A stretch of DNA of 64,000 nt from Acidobacteriota bacterium (GTDB lineage: Bacteria > Acidobacteriota > Vicinamibacteria > Vicinamibacterales > UBA8438), in the NCBI GenBank assembly GCA_026708265.1, contig JAPOVI010000070.1, positions 1-64,000 of the forward strand. Reading direction: 5' to 3'. Below the pieces are notes generated by a model that was not told where the DNA came from, searched no databases, and worked only from the letters and a program-made list of their open reading frames with translations. Shown piece after piece: positions 9,867-18,309 of this stretch (position 1 is its first letter; each line of letters begins with the position of its first letter). Made by a program: the position numbers and the translations under genes.

Positions 9867-10200
9867 CGTGCAGCGGTTGGGCGGTGCGACGCCTCGGCGG
9901 CCCTGAAGCCTCGGCGGCCGGACGGGCGTCCCGGCAGCTCCATCCTGCACGCCCGCCGGCAGGGATCGCCACGGCGTCGGGCTGACCGCAGAGCGCCCGC
10001 CGGCGGGGTTGACCCGCAATCCACGACCGGAGCACTCCACGGCACCGACCCCGGCGGCTCCTGCAGTGCGCGACCGAGACGGGCGCGGCAGGGCTGTGAT
10101 CACCGCCGACCGTCCGCCCTCCTGCTCGTCCTTGCGTCGTGCGTGGAGTGGACGCGGAAAGATCCGCGCGTGGGCGGCTCGCAGTACGCCTGCCCAAACC

Positions 10201-11352
10201 ATGGGTGAGCCGCGTCGCGTACAGGCGTGTGTTCTGCGAAGTCTCGGCCGGCTGGAGGTTGAGGAGGTCCTGCTCGATCCGCCCGGCCCTGGCGAGGTGC
10301 AGGTGCGGGTCGCTGCCGCTGGCGTCTGCCACTCAGACGTCCACCTCATCGACGGTCATCTTGGGCACCACCACCTGCCGACTGTGCCGGGCCACGAGGG
10401 CGCCGGAGTCATCGAGGAGCTTGGTGAGGGCATCGGCCACCTTCGCGTCGGCGACTCCGTCGCGTTCTGCTTCGTTCCAGCGTGTGGCGAGTGCGCCGCA
10501 TGCCAAGACGGCCACCCGAACCGGTGCATCCCAGGCGCCCTCAATGCGTTCCGGGGCGTCATGACCGATGGGTCCTCCCGCTTGCGGTCAGCCGACGGAA
10601 CACCCCTCGGGCAGTTCCTGTCGGTCGCCTGCTTTGCCGAGCGATCGGTCATGCCAGCCGCGGCGGCCGTGCCGATCCCGACTTCGCTGCCCTTCTGGCA
10701 GGCGGCTCTCGTCGGCGGCGCTGTCGTCACCGGAGTTGGAGCTGTCCGGAATGCGGCGCGTGTCGAGGCCTGTCAGGCGGTCTGCGTCGTGGGATGCGGA
10801 GGTGTCGGTCTTCAGGTGATCGCCGGCGCGCGTCTAGCCGGTGCCGATCCGATCATCGCTATCGACCTCGCGCCCGGGAAACTCGAGCTGGCCGAGGCGC
10901 GCGGCGCGACCCAGTTCGTCGATGGTGCCGAAGGCGACGTCGCGCGCGCTGTACGAGGGATCTCGAGCGGCGTGGACCACGCCTTCGAGGTCGTGGGTCG
11001 CCCTGAGACCGTCAGCCTCGCCTGGAACACGGTGAAGCCCGGCGGCACGGCGACGGTCGTCGGCGTCGTGCCGGATGGGGTCGACGTCGCGATCGACGCA
11101 CGCGGCCTGCTTGCCGAGCAGAGCCTGCGCGGGTTGTTCTACGGGTCAGGCCATCCCGCGCGCGAGATTGCCGACCTGGCCGACCTCATCGACCGTGGAG
11201 GCTTCGACGTCGAGAGCACAATCTCCCATGCCACCAACCTGCTCGGCGTTGGGGCAGCCCTGGAGCGGATGCGTCACTCGGACGGTGCGAGAACGATCGT
11301 CGTGATCGATGAGGAACTCGTCGGCCCGCTGCCCGAGCGTCTACGTGTGTAG
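10201..11352 (+). CDS. Zinc-dependent alcohol dehydrogenase (MDR family)
   Basis: 383-residue medium-chain dehydrogenase. Catalytic zinc ligands C43 (GVCHSDVH) and H65/E66 (PGHEGAG); structural zinc cysteines C94, C97, C100 and C108 (ACGECAACQDGHPNRC); Rossmann motif VVGCGGVGLQVI. Both zinc sites complete suggests a class III-like or allyl/benzyl alcohol dehydrogenase using NAD. ATG 10201 fits the family start. It stands alone between a repeat-rich gap and the cupin pair. Confidence 0.9.
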   Translation: MGEPRRVQACVLRSLGRLEVEEVLLDPPGPGEVQVRVAAAGVCHSDVHLIDGHLGHHHLPTVPGHEGAGVIEELGEGIGHLRVGDSVAFCFVPACGECAACQDGHPNRCIPGALNAFRGVMTDGSSRLRSADGTPLGQFLSVACFAERSVMPAAAAVPIPTSLPFWQAALVGGAVVTGVGAVRNAARVEACQAVCVVGCGGVGLQVIAGARLAGADPIIAIDLAPGKLELAEARGATQFVDGAEGDVARAVRGISSGVDHAFEVVGRPETVSLAWNTVKPGGTATVVGVVPDGVDVAIDARGLLAEQSLRGLFYGSGHPAREIADLADLIDRGGFDVESTISHATNLLGVGAALERMRHSDGARTIVVIDEELVGPLPERLRV

Positions 11353-11515
11353 TCCTCCGGATCGTTATCGGGCCTCTTGCGGTGACCTGCTGCCCAAGCG
11401 TTTGCGAGCTTGACTGGCAGCGTCGAGGCACCCATACTCGCGTTCCGGGAGTGCGGTTATGGGTGCCCGAGGCGAAAGGGGCGTCGAGCCAGCGATGACA
11501 GAGGAAGGCAACGAC

Positions 11516-12325
11516 ATGCAACGGGGGTACGAACGTGGATGGGTCGAGCTCGTGCACGCACCCGAGCTGCCGTGGGAGCCCGCGCACGGCGAGAACTGGC
11601 CTGTCGGCGCCGAGGTCAAGGTGCTCTCCCGCGACGAGAGCAGCGGGGCGCTCACCGGCATTGTCCGCCTGCCCGAGGGCTACCGCCGCGGGGCCGGACA
11701 CCATGAGGGCGCGACCGAGTACCTCGTACTCTCAGGTGGGCTCCGCGTGGGCAGGGCGCTGCGTGGGAGGGGCTACTACGGGTACTCACCATCCGGCACC
11801 AACCAGGAGCCGTGGGTCAGCGACGAGGGCGCCGAGCTCTTGTTTATGGCTCGTGACTCGACTCCTGACTTCGTGCCCAAGCCAGGCATCGTCCGCGAGG
11901 ATGCTGGCCAGATTCAGCTGGACACCGCGCGTATTCCGTGGATGATCACCCCAGTTGAGGGGCCGCCCCCAGGCATCTGCGTGAAGCTGCTTCGGCATGT
12001 CGAGGAGACAGGCGAGCTGGCGGCGCTCATTGCGAACGTGCCGCAGTTCGACTACCCCAAGCTGGAGTTCCATGACTGCATCGAGGAGATCTTCTGCGTC
12101 TCAGGCGACATCTGGCTCGGCAACGCCGGGGCGATGCGGCCCGGCTCGTACCTGTGGCGGCCGCCATACATCACGCATGGGCCGTTCTACTCAGAGCATG
12201 GGAGCGTGCTCTTCCTCTGGGTCGACGAGACCCTCGTGAACCACTTCGTCGATGACCCGAGGTCCTCGCGCGAGGAGAATCGCCGTCGCGCGCAGGCTGA
12301 GCGGGACTCGGCAGAAGGCGCCTGA
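11516..12325 (+). CDS. Cupin-domain protein (first of a pair)
   Basis: 269 residues from ATG 11516, preceded by GAGGAAGG. Two cupin-like halves: residues about 30-110 (H-H-E-G-A-T-E-Y, consistent with metal ligands) and 140-250 (FHDCIEEIFCVSGD, PGSYLWRPPYITHGPF). Overlaps its paralogue at 12325 by one base. Similar to ChrR/oxygenase-like cupins of unknown substrate. Function not known; dioxygenase or lyase is the family expectation. Confidence 0.8.
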   Translation: MQRGYERGWVELVHAPELPWEPAHGENWPVGAEVKVLSRDESSGALTGIVRLPEGYRRGAGHHEGATEYLVLSGGLRVGRALRGRGYYGYSPSGTNQEPWVSDEGAELLFMARDSTPDFVPKPGIVREDAGQIQLDTARIPWMITPVEGPPPGICVKLLRHVEETGELAALIANVPQFDYPKLEFHDCIEEIFCVSGDIWLGNAGAMRPGSYLWRPPYITHGPFYSEHGSVLFLWVDETLVNHFVDDPRSSREENRRRAQAERDSAEGA

Positions 12326-13104
12326 TGGCCAGGCCGCACATCGAGTTCATCGAATCGGGCGACGTACCCAAGCGTCTGGTCGGCGAGGGGCTGCTGGCCG
12401 GCACCGAGCAGCGTCTCCTCTCCGAGGACGACGAGAACGGCGCTTGGACAGCACTGCACACGATGCCGAGCGGCTGGGAGGGTGACCTCGGGCTCAGCCA
12501 GCGGCCGATCGAGATCTTCGTGCTCGAAGGCGTGCTCGAGGTCGAGGGCCAGCCGGTCGGCACGGGATGCTATGCGTTCCTGCCCGCAGGTGGCTCGTCG
12601 CGTCCGGTCGTCTCACGGTCGGGCGGGCACGCGCTCGTGATGCTCGATCCCGAGCGCCCGGATGCCTCCGGCGGGCCTGCGCAGATCGTCGATCCCTCCA
12701 CGCAGCGTTGGGTGCCGGCCGCGCTGGGTGAGGCCGACATTCCGCCGGGCATCTGCATCAAGCTGCTCCATGAGGATGCCGAGACCGGGGACTGGACGTG
12801 GGTGGCAGCGACGGTCCCGGGCTGGCAGGAGAACCGCGCTGAGATTCACGACACGATCGAGGAGTGCCTCCTGATCAGAGGCGACACGCTGCTCGGCGAG
12901 CGCGGTGCCATGAAGCCGGGCTCCTACTTCTGGCGGCCGCCGATGGTGCGCCACGGGCCGATGTTCACGCATTCCGGGGGCTACTTCTTCTTCCGCTCGA
13001 AGGGCGGCGGCCTGACCCTCGAGTACGAGGACGTGCCGGGTTGGCAGAAGATCGTGGACGACTACGTTGCCTCCGGCGACTTCTACGCCGGCAACACCGT
13101 CTGA
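12325..13104 (+). CDS. Cupin-domain protein (second of a pair)
   Basis: 259 residues, start overlapping the previous stop (TGATG). Paralogue of the upstream cupin: the C-terminal half shares IHDTIEECLLIRGD and PGSYFWRPPMVRHGPM. The N-terminal cupin has RPIEIFVLEGVLEVEGQ but fewer His residues than its partner, so only one of the two may bind metal well. Probably forms a complex or catalyses the step next to its partner. Confidence 0.8.
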   Translation: MARPHIEFIESGDVPKRLVGEGLLAGTEQRLLSEDDENGAWTALHTMPSGWEGDLGLSQRPIEIFVLEGVLEVEGQPVGTGCYAFLPAGGSSRPVVSRSGGHALVMLDPERPDASGGPAQIVDPSTQRWVPAALGEADIPPGICIKLLHEDAETGDWTWVAATVPGWQENRAEIHDTIEECLLIRGDTLLGERGAMKPGSYFWRPPMVRHGPMFTHSGGYFFFRSKGGGLTLEYEDVPGWQKIVDDYVASGDFYAGNTV

Positions 13105-13342
13105 CTCGGGTTTCGGAGCTGCAGTTCGGTTCCGTCCGGTTGCCGTCGGCCTGCGCGGGTTGTTCCAACCGGTCTCGATTGAGCCCGACGGTGCCGAGCA
13201 GCCGAGGGTGCCGGAGCACCCCGATCTCGAAGAGAGATCTGCGTGATGCTGCGCGGTGGGGCAAACCTGTGCGGTCGTGCGGGGCGCTACGAGCTGCCGG
13301 CCGGTCTGTGCTGGCCGCGAGCTGCTGCGAACGGCCGCACCC

Positions 13343-13631
13343 TGGCCGGATGGGGCGGCTGGGGGTACCACCCTGCCGGCCACGTGGCGGGGCAGGTTCC
13401 TAACCCCTGCATCCCGGCCGGATGGGGCGACCTCGAGTACCAGCCCGCCGGCCGCGAGCCGCGGCGGCGCCCTAGCCGGTTGGTGCGGTGGTGGTACCAG
13501 CCCGCCGGCCACGTGGCCGTGTAGGTTCTAAGGCCCTTGTCCCGGCCGGATGGGGCGGCTGGGGGTACCACCCTGCCGACCACGTGGCGGAGCAGGTTGC
13601 CAACGCCTGCGTCCCGACCAGATGGTGCGGC
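13343..13631 (+). repeat. Tandem repeat, four ~70-bp units plus a partial fifth
   Basis: Units begin near 13343, 13413, 13476, 13542 and 13614, each with CCGGCCGGATGGGGCG or a variant, then GGTACCA(C/G)CC and, in most, CCACGTGGC. Unit lengths are 70, 63, 66 and 72 bp. The fifth, partial unit grades into the start of the interspersed repeat. Confidence 0.75.
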
Positions 13632-13738
13632 TGCGCAGAGTTGGTGCAGTTTCGTGACGCTCTTGTGACAGGTCGTGCGAGAGCCGTGACGACTGCTCGG
13701 CTACCCTCCCCCGGGTGGTGGGTGAGGGGCGGGTTGTC
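13632..13738 (+). repeat. Interspersed structured repeat, copy 4
   Basis: Full copy with GTTGGTGCAGTTTCGTGACG, GTGAC box, CTACCCTCCCCCGGGTGG and GGGGCGGGTTGTC; the GTGCGC pair is degraded here. Convergent gap. Confidence 0.85.
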
Positions 13739-14009
13739 TGTTGTGGCCGCTGATCACGGCACCCGGCCGCCGTGGCTCAGCATCGGATTCTCCTCGTGCG
13801 GCGCTCGGGCGTACATCGTGGCGTGGGCTGCCGGCCGGGTCAACCTTGATGACCCACGACGAATCGCACGGCTCCTCACACGGACCGCCGCTCTTTGCCA
13901 CCGAGCCGCTCCCTCGCTGCCAGGCAGTGCGGCGGCGGCCGTCAGCACCCAGACCGAACGACCATCCCGGCTGGTCTCTGCACCTCGTCCCGCGCTCGTC
14001 GCAGTGGTG

Positions 14010-15251
14010 CTAGCCGCCGGTCTCGACGTGCCGCTGCGCTGTCGTACGCTGCTTGCGCACCAACGCTGTTGTCCAGACGACGGTCACGACACACAGGCCC
14101 AGAATGACGAGGTAGACCCAGCGATCAGCGACTGCGCTCGCGATCGCTGCACCGCCGAGCGGACCGATGACGTTCGCCGTTCCGGAGGAGAGCATGAGCA
14201 GCCCGCTGACGGCGCCAACGCCCACCGCGGCCGAGGCCGCTCCGGTTGCACCGAGCGGAAACGCGATCGTGTAGACGACGCCGATAGCAGCCATGCGGAC
14301 AACGATCGCCGCGATCACGGCGGGACTGGACGTGCTGATCACGAGCGGGGTGAGTGATGCCGCGAGCAGCGCCACGGCCCCTCCGGCGGCCGGCAGCGTC
14401 ACGAGGTGGGAGCCGAGGCGCGCGATGGCGGTGCTCGTTGTCAAGCTCGCTGCTAGGAACGCGGTGGCTCCTGCTGAGAAGACCAGGCCGATATCGCGGC
14501 TTGAGAGGCCGTTCTCGTCGAGCTGCAACGGTGTGAGCGTGGATACCACAATCTCAGCAAGCCCGCCGATGAGGAAGAGCAAGCACGCCGCGAGGACGAC
14601 TGGGGCGGCGCGTGCTACCTGCAGCATCGTCAGGATCGGGGTGTGGCCGTGCCGGGCGCGGCCGCCCGGCTGGCTCACGGTCAGCATGGCGAGCGAGGCA
14701 ATCGCAACCCCCATCCAGACGAGGAACGGCACGGTTGTCCCGTAGAGATCCTCCAGCTGCCCAGCCACGGCTGGCCCTGCCAGCGCGCCCGCGGCAGCGA
14801 CCGGTATGACACCGCCGATGAGTGTCGGCCGCCAAGCGGCCAAGGTCGAGTCTGAGAGCCATGAGACCCCAGCGGTGAGAACGCCGGCCGATCCGATCGC
14901 AAGGATCACCCGAGCGGCAGCCAGGGTCCAGAAGTCGACGGCGACCGCGTGGCCCAGCGTTGCGAGAACGAGCACCGCAGCGCCCGCGATCGTGACAGGG
15001 CGCGCGCCTAGGCGGTCACCGAGAACCCCTACTGGCATTGCCGCGAGCAGGAATGAGAGACCACCGCCCGCAAAGAGCCCGCCGATCTGGAGCTTCGAGA
15101 GCGAGAACTGCTCCTCGAACGCGGGGAGCAGCGGGAACAGCGCAGTCAGGGCCGCCGAGTTCGAGAAGACCAGCAGGTAGAAGGTCGTTGTCGGTGACCG
15201 CGCGGCTTGGGCGAGGCGCTGCGCCCCCGCCCCTGAATGGGTCACCCGCAC
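14010..15251 (-). CDS. MFS transporter of the UGSC selenoprotein operon
   Basis: 413-residue major facilitator permease with about 12 hydrophobic helices; GVLGDRLGARPVT is the TM2-3 loop signature. Its ATG (15251) lies inside the end of the selenoprotein gene (10-nt overlap), so translation of the two is coupled. The cargo is unknown; the arrangement suggests transport of the substrate or product of the UGSC protein and its partner. Confidence 0.85.
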   Translation of the reverse strand: MRVTHSGAGAQRLAQAARSPTTTFYLLVFSNSAALTALFPLLPAFEEQFSLSKLQIGGLFAGGGLSFLLAAMPVGVLGDRLGARPVTIAGAAVLVLATLGHAVAVDFWTLAAARVILAIGSAGVLTAGVSWLSDSTLAAWRPTLIGGVIPVAAAGALAGPAVAGQLEDLYGTTVPFLVWMGVAIASLAMLTVSQPGGRARHGHTPILTMLQVARAAPVVLAACLLFLIGGLAEIVVSTLTPLQLDENGLSSRDIGLVFSAGATAFLAASLTTSTAIARLGSHLVTLPAAGGAVALLAASLTPLVISTSSPAVIAAIVVRMAAIGVVYTIAFPLGATGAASAAVGVGAVSGLLMLSSGTANVIGPLGGAAIASAVADRWVYLVILGLCVVTVVWTTALVRKQRTTAQRHVETGG

Positions 15252-15772
15252 ATGAGGGCGTCCAGTACCGCGCGACCGAGCGGACGGGCTGCCGCCGCGA
15301 TCTCCTCCCGCTCCAGACCGTGCAGCGGCCGCTCGACCGGAACGATCGGCAGATCGGGCATACAGGCCACCCGGGCTGTCTCGCTCGCGATTCCCATCAG
15401 GCCGCCGGTGAGCAGAAGCACTGTTGGGACGCCTCGGTTCTCGACGACGATCGCGTCACGCACACTGCGTGACGAGCACGACGCTCAGTCACCGGCCGCG
15501 ACGACGAGCGCAGCGTATCGCTCTGCCATCGTCTCGGCCCAGACCTCGGGAGAGCTTGCCGCCACCTGCGGGCGCGACACACGCTCGAACCTGATGCGGG
15601 GGAACTGGCCGACCAGGTGCTCCTGTGCCGCGTCGAGCAGACCTTGGCCCCAGTCGGCGACGGGATTGAGCATGCCGTCGACGAGGCCGACGAGGGCCTC
15701 ATCGAGATCGGCCGGCCGCGGCGCTACGCGCTGCGCGCTGAAGCTGTCGGCGGTCGGATCGATGAGCGGCAT
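15242..15772 (-). CDS. UGSC-family selenoprotein (TGA read as selenocysteine, motif U-A-S-C)
   Basis: 176 residues from ATG 15772, which lies 7 nt after the partner gene's stop. The frame crosses a TGA at 15487-15485 (codon 96): ...ALVVAAGD-U-ASCSSRSVRDA..., then VENRGVPTVLLLT and an alpha/beta C-terminal part ending at 15242. This matches the uncharacterised UGSC family, named for Sec-Gly-Ser-Cys; here Gly is Ala, giving a U-x-x-C redox pair (U96, C99). A perfect 9-bp hairpin follows (15454-15474). If TGA were a stop, both halves would be unexplained family-like fragments in one frame. Family activity is not established; thiol/selenol redox or lyase chemistry is an inference. Confidence 0.87.
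15454..15474 (-). promoter_or_regulatory. Predicted bacterial SECIS hairpin for the UGSC selenoprotein
   Basis: Minus strand, 10 nt after the TGA: stem CGTCACGCA, loop GTG, stem TGCGTGACG, nine perfect pairs. The loop begins 19 nt after the TGA and starts with G, as expected of bSECIS elements. Confidence 0.75.
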
Positions 15773-15779
15773 CCCGACA

Positions 15780-16718
15780 TCATGCCGCCTCGACACGACG
15801 AGTGATACTTCCTCCGATGTCGCCGAAGACGATCGCCGTGTAGCCGCCATAGCCGCCGCCGGCGACGGTCACGACCACCTCCTCGGGGCCGCGGATGATC
15901 GGCACGAGCTCGTCCGGCTTGGTGTCGTCCAGCCACTCTGGGCGCGTGAGCGAGTCAGCAAAGCCATAGAGACCGCGGTCTCGCAGGTCGCCGGCCCGGA
16001 TGCGGACGTGCTCGTAGAGGTACTCGCCAATCTCCCTGCGGCCCCAGCCGCCGCTGTCGACGATTCGAGCATGCTCGGGCGACATGACGAGCCAGAGCTC
16101 GCCGCGAGTGAACGTGTTGTACGTGCCAGGAATGCGCGCGCACTCGGCGATCGTGCGTAGGACATGCTCGGGTGAGGGGGTCCCCATCTCCGCGACGCAG
16201 AGCGGAGCGTCAGCAGCGTAGAGCGTGACCGTCGAGTCGTTCTCCGAGTACCCACGCTCCACCGAGAGCGCAGGCCATGGCGAGAGCTCGGTGTTCTCGG
16301 TGTAGCAGTACGTGTACTTGCCGGGGTGCCCGATCGTTCCCGGGTCGAGGCCGCCGGGCCGCGCCCCGCCGATGTTCGACGCGCACAGGGCGAGCGCGCG
16401 ACCGATCGTTGCGTTTGCTCGGTTGCCTTGACCAAGCGCGTTGGCGCCGCCATTCATGCCGACGCGGTCGGCGATCGGTCCCGAGACGACCATCAGCGGG
16501 CCCATGGAGTGGACGGTCGTCAGCAGGTCGTAGGCGCGGAAGTCTGGCTGTGCCAGGGCCTCCACAGCAGTTAGGACAATCGGGAAGTAGCTGGGCAGGC
16601 AGCCCGCCATGACGGCGTTGGCCGCGATCTTCTCGTACGTCGCGATGCCGTCGGCTGGGGGCATCGCCACGATCGGCTCGTGACGGTGGGCGCTCCAGCG
16701 GCCGAGCATCCGCTCCAC
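15780..16718 (-). CDS. Conserved partner protein of the UGSC selenoprotein
   Basis: At least 312 residues; ends 7 nt before the selenoprotein start, so the pair is co-translated. Family-like segments: AANAVMAGCLPSYFPIV, GMNGGANALGQGNRANATIG, HPGKYTYCYTENTELSPW. I do not recognise a named fold or a catalytic signature. The open frame continues upstream in phase to about 16790 with CFERGWTDGLPVVPPTPERV, which looks like the true N-terminus, but there is no ATG, GTG or TTG in that stretch; the start codon may be lost to a sequence error or be unusual. It probably supplies the substrate-binding part of a two-component system with the selenoprotein. Confidence 0.75.
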   Translation of the reverse strand: MERMLGRWSAHRHEPIVAMPPADGIATYEKIAANAVMAGCLPSYFPIVLTAVEALAQPDFRAYDLLTTVHSMGPLMVVSGPIADRVGMNGGANALGQGNRANATIGRALALCASNIGGARPGGLDPGTIGHPGKYTYCYTENTELSPWPALSVERGYSENDSTVTLYAADAPLCVAEMGTPSPEHVLRTIAECARIPGTYNTFTRGELWLVMSPEHARIVDSGGWGRREIGEYLYEHVRIRAGDLRDRGLYGFADSLTRPEWLDDTKPDELVPIIRGPEEVVVTVAGGGYGGYTAIVFGDIGGSITRRVEAA

Positions 16719-16889
16719 GCGCTCGGGCGTCGGCGGGACGACCGGGAGGCCGTCCGTCCAGCCGCGCTCGAAGCACGCCTCGATCTGCTCGGAGTCGCTC
16801 GTGCTCGCCGTGCTCAGTGCCGGCCTCCGCTGTTGACAGTCCGGGCGCGGCCGAGAATACTAGGCGCCCCGACGCTCCGAGAGCACACG

Positions 16890-17603
16890 ATGTTGCTGGC
16901 AAGCATCCTGGCTGACGCACCGATCCGAATCGTCCACGTGCTGCTGCTGGTCGCCTGGCTGGGCGTCGATGTCGGCGTCTTCTACGGGAGCACGATTATC
17001 AAGCGGGCCGGTGTCTTGGCCGAGACGCGGATGACGCTGGCGAAGATGGTGCTTGCGCTCGATCTTGGACCGCGCGTGTCGCTGATTCTCATGATCCCGG
17101 TTGGCATCGGGCTGGCGTGGGCGTCCGGCCTCGGTCTCGACGAGCTGTCCACGGGGGCGATCAACGCACTCTTCTGGGGAGTGCTTCTCGTCGCTGCGGT
17201 CTGGATCTGGGCGCTCCTGCGGGATTACCGCCTGATGGGCTCGGGCCGGCAGGGCACCCGCTTCCAGGTGAACTACAAGCGCGTCGACTGGACACTGCGG
17301 CTCGCCGTGCTGCTGTTTTTCCTGGTCACTGGTGTTATGTCGCTTGTCGGGGACGGCATCTGGGAGGCAAACCACGTGGCCTGGAAGGCGGTCGTTTTCG
17401 TGATCATCATCGCAATCGGCCAGTGGATCGACTACTCGTTCCGCGATTTCGCGCCTGCGCCTCGTGACATCGTCGAGAGGGGCGAGACTCCCGCGCGTCT
17501 CGCGCGGCTCAACTCCGCGACGACTGCGGCGTATCCGCCCGTGCTTGCGATCTACGGGGCCGTCATCGTCATGGCGATCCTGGGGATCGCTCGCATCGGC
17601 TGA
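16890..17603 (+). CDS. Integral membrane protein (CopD/DUF2269-like), paralogue A
   Basis: 237 residues with about 6 membrane helices; IRIVHVLLLVAWLGVDVGVFY starts TM1 with the His typical of such heme- or copper-associated membrane families. Closely related to the tandem proteins at 35530 and 36223 (shared NALFWG, GIW..H.AWK, YPPVL.IYGA). ATG 16890 chosen over the longer frame because it begins at the conserved helix. Function unknown; divergent from the UGSC operon. Confidence 0.7.
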   Translation: MLLASILADAPIRIVHVLLLVAWLGVDVGVFYGSTIIKRAGVLAETRMTLAKMVLALDLGPRVSLILMIPVGIGLAWASGLGLDELSTGAINALFWGVLLVAAVWIWALLRDYRLMGSGRQGTRFQVNYKRVDWTLRLAVLLFFLVTGVMSLVGDGIWEANHVAWKAVVFVIIIAIGQWIDYSFRDFAPAPRDIVERGETPARLARLNSATTAAYPPVLAIYGAVIVMAILGIARIG

Positions 17604-17613
17604 CCTGCCCGCG

Positions 17614-18309
17614 GTGCATCGGCCGTCGGTGGAGCCTCCTCCGAGCCGCTGGCGGTTTCCCTCGGCTGGCCAGGCCGACGGCGACGGCATCGTCGCGGTG
17701 GGGGCCGACCTCGAGCCCGGGACGCTGCTTGCGGCGTACCGAGCCGGCGTGTTCCCGATGCCGGTTGGCGATCGTGGGCCCATGGTGTGGTGGTCGCCGG
17801 ATCCGCGAGGGGTCATCCCGCTCGATGCGGTGCGGGTCAGCCGATCGCTACGGCGTTCCGCACGGCAGTTCACAGTTACCTGGGACAGCTCGTTCGACAC
17901 GGTCGTCGAGCGGTGCGCTGACCCGGCGCGGCCCATGGGCTGGCTCAGCGACGAGATGCGGCACGCCTATGGACGCCTGCACCGGCTCGGGTGGGCCCGC
18001 AGCGTCGAGGCTCGTGACGCTGAGGGCGAGCTCGCGGGCGGCCTCTACGGGGTCTCGGTCGGCGGCCTGTTTGCCGCTGAGTCGAAGTTCTATCGGAAGA
18101 CCGACGCGTCGAAGGTTGCCCTCGTCGCGCTCGTCGAGGTGCTAGCGGGTACCGACGGGGCCCTGTTGGACGTCCAGTGGTGCACCGATCACCTCCGGTC
18201 GCTCGGCGCCGTCGAGATCAGCCGCGAGGAGTACCTGCGGCGACTCGACCTCGCCCTTGAGGCCGCCCCTCCGACGTTCCCCTCACCCACCTCGCCGGCG
18301 GACTTCTGA
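17614..18309 (+). CDS. aat: Leucyl/phenylalanyl-tRNA-protein transferase
   Basis: 231 residues from GTG 17614. Aat adds Leu or Phe from tRNA to proteins with N-terminal Lys or Arg, marking them for ClpS-ClpAP. Motifs: GIVAVGADLEPGTLLAAYR, GVFPMP, WWSPDPRGVIP, then GLYGVSVGGLFAAESKFYR and LLDVQWCTDHLRSLGA, all typical of the family. It follows the membrane protein gene by 11 nt and may be co-transcribed with it. Confidence 0.93.
   Translation: MHRPSVEPPPSRWRFPSAGQADGDGIVAVGADLEPGTLLAAYRAGVFPMPVGDRGPMVWWSPDPRGVIPLDAVRVSRSLRRSARQFTVTWDSSFDTVVERCADPARPMGWLSDEMRHAYGRLHRLGWARSVEARDAEGELAGGLYGVSVGGLFAAESKFYRKTDASKVALVALVEVLAGTDGALLDVQWCTDHLRSLGAVEISREEYLRRLDLALEAAPPTFPSPTSPADF

Larger units (their letters stand above)
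9273..10200. other. Long intergenic region with repeats
   Basis: About 930 bp without a supported gene. It holds a direct repeat of about 26 bp (CCCGCGAACGTCTGGGAGC at 9469 and a near copy at 9526, 57 bp apart), a half copy of the interspersed repeat (9674-9710) and a full copy (9762-9866). Confidence 0.6.
13105..14009. other. Long convergent intergenic region
   Basis: About 900 bp with no supported gene. Contains four tandem ~63-72-bp units (13343-13613) running directly into an interspersed repeat copy (13632-13738). The remaining 270 bp before the MFS stop show nothing. Confidence 0.6.

Noticed and set aside
13343-13631. Tandem units as a CRISPR array
   Set aside because: Units are adjacent without unique spacers, vary in length, and no cas gene is present.
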